Source: Comamonadaceae bacterium
GTDB lineage: Bacteria; Pseudomonadota; Gammaproteobacteria; Burkholderiales; Burkholderiaceae_C
NCBI GenBank assembly: GCA_027490555.1
Contig: JAIXXW010000265.1
Span: 1-12,231, forward strand
Length of the DNA stretch: 12,231 bases
Direction: 5' to 3'
Positions 1 through 6,189 of this stretch are shown in pieces. Below the pieces are notes generated by a model that ran no database searches, was not told where the DNA came from, and saw only the letters and a program-made list of their open reading frames with translations. Numbering within the stretch: the stretch's first letter is position 1; every line of letters starts with the position of its first letter. Made by a program: the position numbers and the translations under genes.

Positions 1-836
1 GCCCTGGCGGCCGTGCGGGTGAAGCGGGGATCGACCACGATCATCTTGCAGCCATTTTCCTTGGCGTGCAGCATGTGCAGCATGGACACGGGGTGGGCTT
101 CGGCCGCGTTGGAGCCGATGTACAGAGCGACCTTGCTGTTTTGCATGTCGTTGTACGAATTGGTCATCGCGCCATAACCCCAGGTGTTGGCGACACCCGC
201 CACCGTGGTCGAGTGGCAGATGCGGGCCTGGTGGTCGCAGTTGTTTGAACCCCAAAAGCTCATGAACTTGCGCAGCAAATACGCCTGCTCGTTGTTGCTC
301 TTGGAGGAGCCGACCACATAAATGCTGTCGGGGCCACTGGCCTTGCGCAACTCGAGCATCTTGGCGCTGATCTCGTTGAGCGCGGTGTCCCAGCTGATGC
401 GCTCGTACTTGCCCTTGACCAGTTTCATGGGGTAACGCAAGCGGTACTCACCATGGCCGTGCTCGCGCAAGGCCGCGCCTTTGGCGCAATGGGCGCCCAG
501 GTTGATGGGGGAGTCGAACACCGGCTCCTGGCGCACCCAGACGCCGTTTTCCACCACCGCATCGACCGCGCAGCCGACCGAGCAATGGGTACACACCGTG
601 CGTTTGACTTCCACCTTGCCGGCACCCACGATGGACGTGCCCTTGCCGGCATGGGCCTTTTGCACCAGCGTCAGCTGCGAAGCGGCCAAACCGACACCCA
701 CGCCCAGGCCGGAGCGGCGCAGGAAACTGCGGCGATCCAGGGTGGGCAAGGCCTGCGACAAACCGCGGCGCAGGCTGTGGATGAAGGGAGAAGCATCAGC
801 ACCCGAGGTGCCGGATTGTTTTTTGGTCAGCAACAT
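1..836 (-). CDS. fdhA: Tat-exported formate dehydrogenase catalytic (alpha) subunit, N-terminal 278 residues, cut by window edge
   Basis: Molybdopterin (Mo/W-bis-MGD) oxidoreductase of the formate dehydrogenase type, which oxidises formate to CO2. Seen: the ATG at 836-834 follows GGAG by 6 nt. A twin-arginine signal lies at residues 33-60 (LDRRSFLRR followed by a hydrophobic stretch), so the enzyme should be exported folded to the periplasm. The N-terminal [4Fe-4S] site is C82, C85, C89 and C117, with the usual conserved Lys at 119 (CAKGA). The active-site segment is ARICHSTTV, with C207-H208 where selenocysteine enzymes have Sec-His; the codon at 218-216 is TGC, so this is a Cys enzyme. An MGD-binding stretch (YIGSNAAEAHP) and VVDPRFTRTA follow. 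The frame is open to the left edge; full-length relatives are over 900 residues, so about two thirds is missing. It lies 45 bp after the Tat-target gene, almost certainly in one operon. The symbol is generic; FDH-N (fdnG-like) or FDH-3 subtype cannot be settled here. Confidence 0.95.
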   Translation of the reverse strand, partial: MLLTKKQSGTSGADASPFIHSLRRGLSQALPTLDRRSFLRRSGLGVGVGLAASQLTLVQKAHAGKGTSIVGAGKVEVKRTVCTHCSVGCAVDAVVENGVWVRQEPVFDSPINLGAHCAKGAALREHGHGEYRLRYPMKLVKGKYERISWDTALNEISAKMLELRKASGPDSIYVVGSSKSNNEQAYLLRKFMSFWGSNNCDHQARICHSTTVAGVANTWGYGAMTNSYNDMQNSKVALYIGSNAAEAHPVSMLHMLHAKENGCKMIVVDPRFTRTAAR

Positions 837-881
837 GGAGGGCTCCAGTTGGGAATGAACAGGATTGAACCGGGAGAGAAA

Positions 882-1088
882 TCAGACGCGGGTGGTCTTG
901 TAATACCGCTGAACGTGCTCGCTCAGGGTATAGCCACCGCCGCGGGTGGGCTTGGGCAGGACAGGGGCGGCCGGCGCGGTGGACTTGACCACACCCGGCA
1001 AAACTGCGGTGGCCGCAGCCACAGCACCGACAGTGGCCGCACCCGAAAACAGGCTGCGGCGGGAAAGGGCAGAGGATTTGGAAGACAT
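882..1088 (-). CDS. Small FDH-region twin-arginine (Tat target) protein, 68 aa
   Basis: Short exported protein of the type known as formate dehydrogenase region TAT target (TIGR02811-like by recall), found next to exported FDH subunits. Seen: a twin-arginine motif SRRSLF with R10-R11, a hydrophobic Ala/Val-rich stretch to about residue 34, a Pro/Ala-rich linker, and the C-terminus YTLSEHVQRYYKTTRV, which I recognise as typical. The ATG at 1088-1086 is chosen because GGAG lies 6 nt upstream; the frame could be extended upstream to 1139, but that start has no comparable signal and would put 17 residues before the Tat signal. It is followed after 45 bp by fdhA. Its role is not established; assembly or membrane attachment of the exported FDH complex is inferred from position and conserved linkage only. 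Confidence 0.9.
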   Translation of the reverse strand: MSSKSSALSRRSLFSGAATVGAVAAATAVLPGVVKSTAPAAPVLPKPTRGGGYTLSEHVQRYYKTTRV

Positions 1089-1128
1089 CAAGCGCTCCGT
1101 CAAATGTGGTTTGAGGGTCAACCCCAGC

Positions 1129-1152
1129 CGCAAACTCAAAACAAAGTTTGCG
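1129..1152. repeat. Perfect 8-bp inverted repeat in FDH operon leader
   Basis: CGCAAACT (1129-1136) and AGTTTGCG (1145-1152) are perfect reverse complements separated by 8 nt, centred about 50 bp upstream of the Tat-target start codon. No T-run follows on the minus strand, so it is not a classical terminator. It could be a regulator operator or a hairpin in the 5' untranslated RNA. Confidence 0.55.
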
Positions 1153-1273
1153 TTGGCGAGTATGTTACTGACGCCATCACAGTTGTTCAGGGTGAAAACC
1201 CTCGGTCAGCGCGGGAGATTGTCAAGTTGGTGACGGAGATCAAGTAAAAGGTCCCCCCCACCCAAGCGGGCTG

Positions 1274-1304
1274 GCACACACAGGCCTGCCCTGGCCTGTG
1301 GTGC
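1274..1304 (-). terminator. Candidate terminator hairpin downstream of the TRAP-amidase unit
   Basis: CACAGGCC (1279-1286) pairs perfectly with GGCCTGTG (1293-1300) over a 6-nt loop, extended by GCAC/GTGC (1274-1277 with 1301-1304) past one bulged A. It begins about 11 bp after the stop of the 54-aa gene, where an operon terminator would be expected. There is no T-run right after the stem on the minus strand (a short TTTT comes only about 20 nt later), so intrinsic termination is uncertain. Confidence 0.4.
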
Positions 1305-1315
1305 ATGGCATCGGT

Positions 1316-1480
1316 TCAGTCGTCTTTGCCTGAAGTGAAATAGTCATAAATGGACAAGCCCAAGCCACCCAGCAAGATCAGGGTGATGTCCATCTGTGGC
1401 AGCTTCAGGATGTAGGGCAGCAAGAAGGCGGCCATCAGGACAAGACCGAGCAGCCCTGTGAAGCGTTCAATGGATTTCAT
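1316..1480 (-). CDS. Small hydrophobic membrane protein, 54 aa, unknown function
   Basis: I do not recognise this protein. It starts MKSIERFTGLLG and ends SIYDYFTSGKDD. Two hydrophobic segments, about residues 9-28 and 32-46, are separated by the short turn KLPQMD, predicting a two-helix inner-membrane hairpin with a charged Lys-Asp-Asp tail. The ATG (1480-1478) overlaps the amidase stop TGA (1479-1477) as ATGA, the same coupling used elsewhere in this operon; the stop TGA is at 1318-1316. The overlap, hydrophobic pattern and absence of another candidate in the frame make it a credible gene despite its size. A role with the TRAP permease or amidase is an inference from coupling only. Confidence 0.72.
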   Translation of the reverse strand: MKSIERFTGLLGLVLMAAFLLPYILKLPQMDITLILLGGLGLSIYDYFTSGKDD

Positions 1481-2829
1481 GTCAGATTCCTTTTGACAAA
1501 TTCAGCCACCAGCCAACGCGCTGAGCGCATCAAGCGGGCATCGTTTTGGTGAGCACCAACGGCCTGCACACCCAATGGCAGACCATTGGACAGGTTCATC
1601 AGCGGTAAATTGAGACAGGGCAAACCTGCAAAACTCCAAGTCGTTTGCATGATCGGATTGCCCGTCGATGCCAGACCCAGGGGGGCAGTGCCCAAGGCGG
1701 CGGGGCACAAGATGGCGTCGTAACTGGCAAAGTACTCGTCAAAAGCACTCATGACATGGAACTGGCGGTCCTTGGCCGTCAAGTAATCGGTGACCGGGAT
1801 GGTCATCGATTTTTCAAGGCGGGCTTGCAAGGCCTCACTCAGCTGTCCGCGGCTGTGCAACCATTCTTTTTGCAGGCAAAACGCCAACTCGGACTCGTTG
1901 ATGGTGACCAACCAAGGCGCCACGTTGCGCACGATGTCGGGCAAAGCGGCATGCACCACGCAGTCGCCCAGGTGGTCCACAAAAGCCTCGTACGCTTCGC
2001 GGGCTTCCGGGTCGACCTGGTCCCACCAGGGTGTTTTGACAAAGCAAAATTTGGGCGGCAGCGGCGGCTCAGAAACGGCCACATCGTGGATGCGCCGAGG
2101 GGCCTGGCGTGCGGTCGCAGGGTCATGGCCGTCGTCACCGGTCAGGATTTCGGCCACCCAGGCGATGTCTTCGAGGTTGCGGGCGAACACGCCCACCTCG
2201 TCCAAGGAGGGCGACTGGTCGAGCACCCCGGTGCGCGGCACCAGGCCGCGGGAGGGCTTGTACGCATACACACCGCAGTAAGACGCTGGACGGATCACCG
2301 AACCATTGGTTTGCGTGCCCAGCGCCACGGGCACCATGCCCGCAGCCACGGCAGCAGCGGAACCACTGGACGAACCGCCAGGGGTGTGGGCCGTGTTGTG
2401 CGGGTTGCAGGTCGGCCCGGGATGGGTGGTCGCAAACTCCGTGGTCACGGTTTTGCCAAAGACCACGGCCCCGGCCGCGCGCAGCCGCGACACCACCGTG
2501 GCATCGCCCACCGAGTAGCGACCCTGGTGGATGGGACTGCCGTATTCGGTGGGAAAGTCCATGGTGTCGATGATGTCCTTGACAGCGATCGGCACGCCAT
2601 ACAAAGGACCCGGCAAATGCCCGGAGGTGCGATCCCGCATCAGGTTATCTGCCTGCAGCGCCACCACCCGGTCATCGCGGTGAGCGAAGGCGTGTATTTT
2701 GTCATCGGCCGCGTCCACAAACTGGCCCAGCTTGACGGTGAACTCCTCCACCGTCTCCCGGCCACTGAGCAGATGCTCACGGATTTGCAGGGCCGTGAGT
2801 TCTGACACGTTGAGAGGACTGTCGCTCAT
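1477..2829 (-). CDS. Amidase-signature family hydrolase, 450 aa
   Basis: Serine hydrolase of the amidase signature family (GatA/FAAH-like fold) that cleaves C-N amide bonds; substrate unknown. Seen: GVPIAVKDIIDT places the catalytic Lys at 84, PGGSSSGSAAA the cis-Ser at 153, and TQTNGSVIRPA the nucleophilic Ser at 177. The spacings of 69 (Lys to Ser) and 24 (Ser to Ser) agree with those I recall for malonamidase E2 (Lys62, Ser131, Ser155). The usual Gly-Gly-Ser before the nucleophile is Asn-Gly-Ser here. There is no signal peptide, so it is cytoplasmic; length is normal for the family. The ATG at 2829-2827 overlaps the dctM stop by one base (TGATG); a GTG immediately before it (2832) is an alternative that adds one residue. 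Its position in a TRAP operon suggests it acts on the imported compound. GatA is unlikely because no gatB or gatC is present. Confidence 0.92.
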   Translation of the reverse strand: MSDSPLNVSELTALQIREHLLSGRETVEEFTVKLGQFVDAADDKIHAFAHRDDRVVALQADNLMRDRTSGHLPGPLYGVPIAVKDIIDTMDFPTEYGSPIHQGRYSVGDATVVSRLRAAGAVVFGKTVTTEFATTHPGPTCNPHNTAHTPGGSSSGSAAAVAAGMVPVALGTQTNGSVIRPASYCGVYAYKPSRGLVPRTGVLDQSPSLDEVGVFARNLEDIAWVAEILTGDDGHDPATARQAPRRIHDVAVSEPPLPPKFCFVKTPWWDQVDPEAREAYEAFVDHLGDCVVHAALPDIVRNVAPWLVTINESELAFCLQKEWLHSRGQLSEALQARLEKSMTIPVTDYLTAKDRQFHVMSAFDEYFASYDAILCPAALGTAPLGLASTGNPIMQTTWSFAGLPCLNLPLMNLSNGLPLGVQAVGAHQNDARLMRSARWLVAEFVKRNLT

Positions 2830-4238
2830 CACTGCTGCTTGAAGAAATCGGGGTTGACCACCGACTCGTCGTTGGGGTCGCGCTCCATCTCCACCGACTG
2901 GTCGAAGAACACTTCAGGCAAATAGGTCACCATGGCAGGGAAGACATAGGTCATGGCCAGTGTGAACAAAATGATGTAGACAAACGGCATGCACCCTTTG
3001 AAGATGGTGTTCAGCTGCAGTGTTTTGGGTGCGACCCCTTTCAGATAATAGGCCGACATTGCCATCGGCGGGGTCAAGAAAGCGGTCTGAAGGTTCACCG
3101 CGATCAAGATGCCGAACAGGATCGGGTCGATGTCATACAAAGGCAGCAAAGGCAGGAAGATGGGCACGAAGATGATGATGATCTCGCTCCACTCCAAAGG
3201 CCAGCCCAGGATGAAAATCAGGAACTGGGACAGCAACAAGAACTGCAGTGGCGACAGGTTCAGGCCCAGCATGAAATCCTTCACCAGGTTCTCACCGCCC
3301 AAATAACCAAAAACCGATGCGAAAGTGGCAGAACCGACAAAAAGGAAACAGACCATGGCCGAGGTGCGGGCCGTCAGGTAAACCGACTCGCGCAGCCGCT
3401 GCCAGGAGAAGGCGCGGTAGACGATGGCCAAGATGATACCACCCAAAACGCCCATGGCGGCCGCTTCGCTGGGCGTGGCCAGGCCAAACAGGATGGAGCC
3501 CAGCACCGACATGATCAGGACGGCCAAAGGCAAGAAAGCCTTGAGCACCATCACAATGCTTTCCCAGACGGTGTACTGATCCACATCTTTGGGCTTGGGA
3601 CACAAAGAGGGGTTGAGCGTGGCCCGCACGATGATGTAGAGCAGGTACAGGAAAGCCAATGTGAAGCCGGGGATGATGGCCGCAGCGTACATCTTGACCA
3701 CCGACACGCTGGCCGTGGCCGCGTAAACAATCAGCAAAATGGACGGTGGAATCAAGATACCCAGGGTGCCACCGGCCGTGATCACACCACTGGCCAGTTT
3801 TTCGTCGTACCCGGCTTTGAGCATCGCCGGCAAGGCGATCAGGCCCATCAGGGCCACCACCGCGCCCACAATCCCGGTGGCCGTGGCAAAAAGCGTACAG
3901 GTGACCAAGGCGGCCACGGCCATGGAGCCCGGCAGGGCACGCAGGCCGACCTGCAAACTCAGAAACAACTTGTCCAGGATGTTGGCGCGCTCAATGATGT
4001 AACCCATGAACAAAAACAAGGGTATCGAGATGAGCACATCGTTGTTCATCACGCTGAAGGTGTTCTGCGTGAACAGGTACAGGATGCGGTTGTCCCAAAT
4101 CAACTGGTCAGGAACGAAATAAGCATAAAAACCAAAGCCCATGCCCATGGCCATCATGGTGAAGGCGATGGGGAATCCGAAAAAGATGAAGACAATGAAA
4201 AGCCCCAGCATTAGGAGGGCGACAAACGGATCACTCAT
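2829..4238 (-). CDS. dctM: TRAP transporter large permease subunit (DctM family), 469 aa
   Basis: Large membrane subunit of a tripartite ATP-independent periplasmic transporter, the Na+-coupled translocation channel for a solute delivered by the binding protein. Seen: about a dozen hydrophobic segments beginning at residue 5, and family motifs GTLGILIPPSI (157-167), ATPSEAAAMG (254-263), an Ile-rich helix before PIFLPLLP (about 353-367) and LTPPMAM (388-394). The N-terminus (FFGFPIAF, 19-26) is also typical. The 469 residues are slightly longer than the roughly 425-440 usual for DctM, owing mainly to a hydrophilic acidic C-terminal tail (about 441-469). The start ATG overlaps the dctQ stop (ATGA), so the two permease genes are translationally coupled. 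Identified with high confidence at family level; the substrate cannot be read from this subunit. Confidence 0.96.
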   Translation of the reverse strand: MSDPFVALLMLGLFIVFIFFGFPIAFTMMAMGMGFGFYAYFVPDQLIWDNRILYLFTQNTFSVMNNDVLISIPLFLFMGYIIERANILDKLFLSLQVGLRALPGSMAVAALVTCTLFATATGIVGAVVALMGLIALPAMLKAGYDEKLASGVITAGGTLGILIPPSILLIVYAATASVSVVKMYAAAIIPGFTLAFLYLLYIIVRATLNPSLCPKPKDVDQYTVWESIVMVLKAFLPLAVLIMSVLGSILFGLATPSEAAAMGVLGGIILAIVYRAFSWQRLRESVYLTARTSAMVCFLFVGSATFASVFGYLGGENLVKDFMLGLNLSPLQFLLLSQFLIFILGWPLEWSEIIIIFVPIFLPLLPLYDIDPILFGILIAVNLQTAFLTPPMAMSAYYLKGVAPKTLQLNTIFKGCMPFVYIILFTLAMTYVFPAMVTYLPEVFFDQSVEMERDPNDESVVNPDFFKQQ

Positions 4239-4810
4239 GATGGGTCTTTCTCTGCGTGCTGTTGGATCAACACTTGTTCAAGTTCTTCGACGTCGCCCCC
4301 GCGCGACAGCCACTCGCCGGTGCGGATGCACACCAGGCAACGCATGACTTCGGCCGCACCCGCGATCAGCAGCGTGACGCCGGCCACAAAAATGATCGAC
4401 TTCAGGGGCCACACAGGCACGCCTGCAGGGCTGTTCACACTGGACTCCAGGATGCGGGTGCTTTCGTAGGCGTATTGGCCGCCTGTGAACACCATCGCAA
4501 AAATGCCTGGAAAGAAAAACACGAAATACAGCGCCAAATCCACTTTGGCTTGTGTCCGGTTGGACCAGTTGCGGTAAAAGAAATCGCCGCGCACATGCGA
4601 GTTGCGCGACAGCGCGTAAGCACCCGACATCATGAACATGGCGCCATACAGCATGTAGCTCATGTCAAACGCCCACACGGTCGGGCTGTTGAGCACATAC
4701 CGCATGAACACCTCAAAGCAAGTGGATGCGGTCAATATCAGCACGCACCAAGAAAATGCATGTCCAATGGACTTGCTGAGAATGTCAATCCTGCGGATCC
4801 ATACTTCCAT
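4235..4810 (-). CDS. dctQ: TRAP transporter small permease subunit (DctQ family), 191 aa
   Basis: Small four-helix membrane subunit of the TRAP transporter; it pairs with DctM. Seen: four hydrophobic segments (about 15-37, 48-67, 90-110 and 135-155), the early FEVFMRYVLNSPTVWAFDMS segment typical of DctQ (F-x-R-Y-x-x-x-x-P-x-x-W), and SHVRGDFFYRNW between helices 2 and 3 (compare the family H-x-R-x-D pattern). I chose the ATG at 4810-4808 because AGGTGA lies just upstream with 5-6 nt spacing; a GTG at 4819 is a possible start but forms part of that Shine-Dalgarno sequence. The stop overlaps the dctM start. The length is slightly above the usual 160-180, with a charged C-terminal tail. Confidence 0.93.
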   Translation of the reverse strand: MEVWIRRIDILSKSIGHAFSWCVLILTASTCFEVFMRYVLNSPTVWAFDMSYMLYGAMFMMSGAYALSRNSHVRGDFFYRNWSNRTQAKVDLALYFVFFFPGIFAMVFTGGQYAYESTRILESSVNSPAGVPVWPLKSIIFVAGVTLLIAGAAEVMRCLVCIRTGEWLSRGGDVEELEQVLIQQHAEKDPS

Positions 4811-4830
4811 GTGATTCACCTATTTCAGAC

Positions 4831-4869
4831 AAAAAAGAAAGACTGCCGAAACGCATCTCGGCAGTCTTT
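4831..4869 (-). terminator. Hairpin with T-run between dctP and dctQ (attenuator/partial terminator)
   Basis: A perfect 12-bp inverted repeat, 4838-4849 with 4858-4869, flanks an 8-nt loop. Read on the minus strand the stem ends TCGGCAGTCTTT and is followed by CTTTTTTG (six T at 4836-4831), the form of an intrinsic terminator. It starts 16 bp after the dctP stop and ends about 20 bp before the dctQ start. Since dctQ and dctM must still be transcribed, the likely role is partial termination and/or protection of the dctP message, giving more binding protein than permease. Confidence 0.85.
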
Positions 4870-4885
4870 GCAGCTCACGCCAGGA

Positions 4886-6049
4886 TCAGACTGGCAGCTT
4901 GGTTTTCTGAACGTGCTCGTAAGCCATCCGGTAGTTGGCTTCGTTCGTGAAGTGGTAGAAGCCCACACGGCGTGACCAGGCCTTGAAGGAGTCGTTGATT
5001 TCCTTGAACATGTCGACTTCTTTTTCGAGCTTGGCGGTCACAACGTCCCAAGCGGCCAACTGGCCTTTGTAGACGTCAGCCGAGGTGCGGGAAACCTGGA
5101 CCTTGTGCTTGACGATCAACTCCTGCAAGTCCTTGGAGTAGTTGTCGTGCGCCAGGGCGGTCGATGCGGTCGATGCGGCTTCGGCGGCGTACTTCAAGAC
5201 GGCCTTCAGGTCGGCAGGCAGTGCGTTGTACTTGTCCTTGTTGAAGATGATCTCGAAGAATTCCTGGGCCTGGTGGAAAGAGCCCATGGAGTAGAACTTG
5301 GCCACGTCTTGTGCACCAAAGCGCATGTCGGCGGTGGGGTTGTTGAATTCGAAGGCATCGATCACACCGCGCTGCATGGCGGGCACGATTTCACCGCCGG
5401 GCAATTGCGCAACCGCCATGCCCATTTCTTGCAACATGTCGGCCGCCAGACCGATGGTGCGGTACTTGAAGCCCTTCAGGTCGGCAGCCTTCTTGGGTGG
5501 CGACTTTTTGAACCAACCCAGAGGCTGGGAAGGCATGGGGAAGGAGAAGAAGCCGACGACGTTCAGGTTCATCTTGGCGACCAGCTTGTCCCACAGCTGT
5601 TGGCCACCGCCGGCCTGAATCCAGCTCAAACCGATATCGGGCGTTGCACCGCTCACAGGGCCTGTGCCGAACAGCGAAGCCGATTTGTTCTTGCCATACC
5701 AGTAACCGGACACGTGGTGACCACCGTCCAGAACGCCTTTGCTCACCGCATCGATGATCTCGAAAGGCTTGACCACGGCACCTGCGGGCAAGTAGTCGAT
5801 CCTCAGGCGGCCACCGGACATTTCATTGACGCGGGTGACGTACTGCTGGGCCATCTCGCTGAAAATTTCGTTGGTACCCCAAGAGCCTTGCATCTTGAAC
5901 ACGATGGGGGCTTGGGCCACAGAAATCATGGGCACGCCTGCCAGCGGTGCGGCCACGGCAGCGGTGGCGGCTTTGCCAAAGAAACGGCGGCGGCTGGCTT
6001 CGGGAGCGTCCGCGGATGGGGTGGAAATGTCTTGTTGAGCCGAGGTCAT
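4886..6049 (-). CDS. dctP: TRAP transporter solute-binding protein with Tat signal (DctP family, TakP/FcbT1-like), 387 aa
   Basis: Periplasmic substrate receptor of the TRAP transporter. Seen: a twin-arginine motif ASRRRFFGKAA (residues 18-28), an Ala-rich hydrophobic core and a likely cleavage after AQA (45-47); the mature protein begins PIVFKMQGSWG. The conserved ADLKGFKYRTIG segment (189-200) supplies Arg197, the residue that in the family forms a salt bridge with the substrate carboxylate, followed by AVAQLPGGEIVPAMQRGVIDAFE, the usual second-lobe signature. Overall it resembles the mannitol/chloroaromatic and alpha-keto-acid (TakP) branch rather than C4-dicarboxylate DctP; this is recall, not a search. 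AGGAG (6061-6057) lies 7 nt before the ATG. It is first in its unit, with 140 bp upstream. The substrate is inferred to be an organic acid, unidentified. Confidence 0.95.
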   Translation of the reverse strand: MTSAQQDISTPSADAPEASRRRFFGKAATAAVAAPLAGVPMISVAQAPIVFKMQGSWGTNEIFSEMAQQYVTRVNEMSGGRLRIDYLPAGAVVKPFEIIDAVSKGVLDGGHHVSGYWYGKNKSASLFGTGPVSGATPDIGLSWIQAGGGQQLWDKLVAKMNLNVVGFFSFPMPSQPLGWFKKSPPKKAADLKGFKYRTIGLAADMLQEMGMAVAQLPGGEIVPAMQRGVIDAFEFNNPTADMRFGAQDVAKFYSMGSFHQAQEFFEIIFNKDKYNALPADLKAVLKYAAEAASTASTALAHDNYSKDLQELIVKHKVQVSRTSADVYKGQLAAWDVVTAKLEKEVDMFKEINDSFKAWSRRVGFYHFTNEANYRMAYEHVQKTKLPV

Positions 6050-6189
6050 TGGGTGTCTCCTGTTAGACGTGAAAGCGTAAAAAGTTACTGCTCGGTATCA
6101 GATTATGCACGACGGTCAAACGCCAAGACTAGGTAGTAACCCTTGATGGGCTTGCCATTTTTTTCAATTGAAAGCGCAAAAAAAATCCA
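6050..6189 (-). promoter_or_regulatory. Promoter/leader region of the TRAP-amidase unit
   Basis: A 140-bp AT-rich gap between the torD-like stop and dctP, the widest break between the right-hand FDH genes and the TRAP genes. Seen: a T8 tract on the minus strand (6185-6178) right after the chaperone gene, without a clear GC stem before it; a 12-bp palindrome TTTCAATTGAAA (6162-6173), a possible operator; and a CATAAT hexamer (6107-6102) that could be a -10, though no acceptable -35 lies 16-18 bp upstream. A separate promoter here is inferred from the gap, base composition and strong dctP ribosome-binding site. Confidence 0.45.

Larger units (their letters stand above)
1089..1315 (-). promoter_or_regulatory. 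Leader/promoter region of the Tat-target-fdhA operon
   Basis: A 227-bp region between the 54-aa membrane protein gene and the Tat-target gene. It should carry the transcription start of the exported FDH genes. On the minus strand there is a perfect TTGACA (1225-1220), but no good -10 hexamer at 16-18 bp, so I do not call a defined promoter. It holds three inverted repeats: 1129-1152, 1189-1202 (5-bp stem, GAAA loop on the plus strand) and 1274-1304. No full FNR-, NarL- or ModE-like site was recognised. A coding-like stretch on the plus strand (about 1132-1247) is discussed in the findings. Confidence 0.5.

Noticed and set aside
1197..1225. Sigma-70 promoter using the perfect TTGACA at 1225-1220
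   Set aside because: At 16-18 bp spacing the -10 positions read GAGGGT, AGGGTT or GGGTTT, too far from consensus to call.
1645..2805. 386-codon plus-strand frame opposite the amidase
   Set aside because: Shadow of the amidase gene, whose Lys-Ser-Ser triad is intact on the minus strand.
5105..6136. 343-codon plus-strand frame opposite dctP
   Set aside because: Shadow frame, low-complexity His/Gly/Val composition, no ribosome-binding site; dctP is clear on the other strand.
1089..6189. Direct repeats or transposase remains marking an insertion of the TRAP-amidase unit
   Set aside because: Comparison of the two flanking gaps by eye shows no shared direct repeat, terminal inverted repeat or transposase fragment, so a mobile element is not called.
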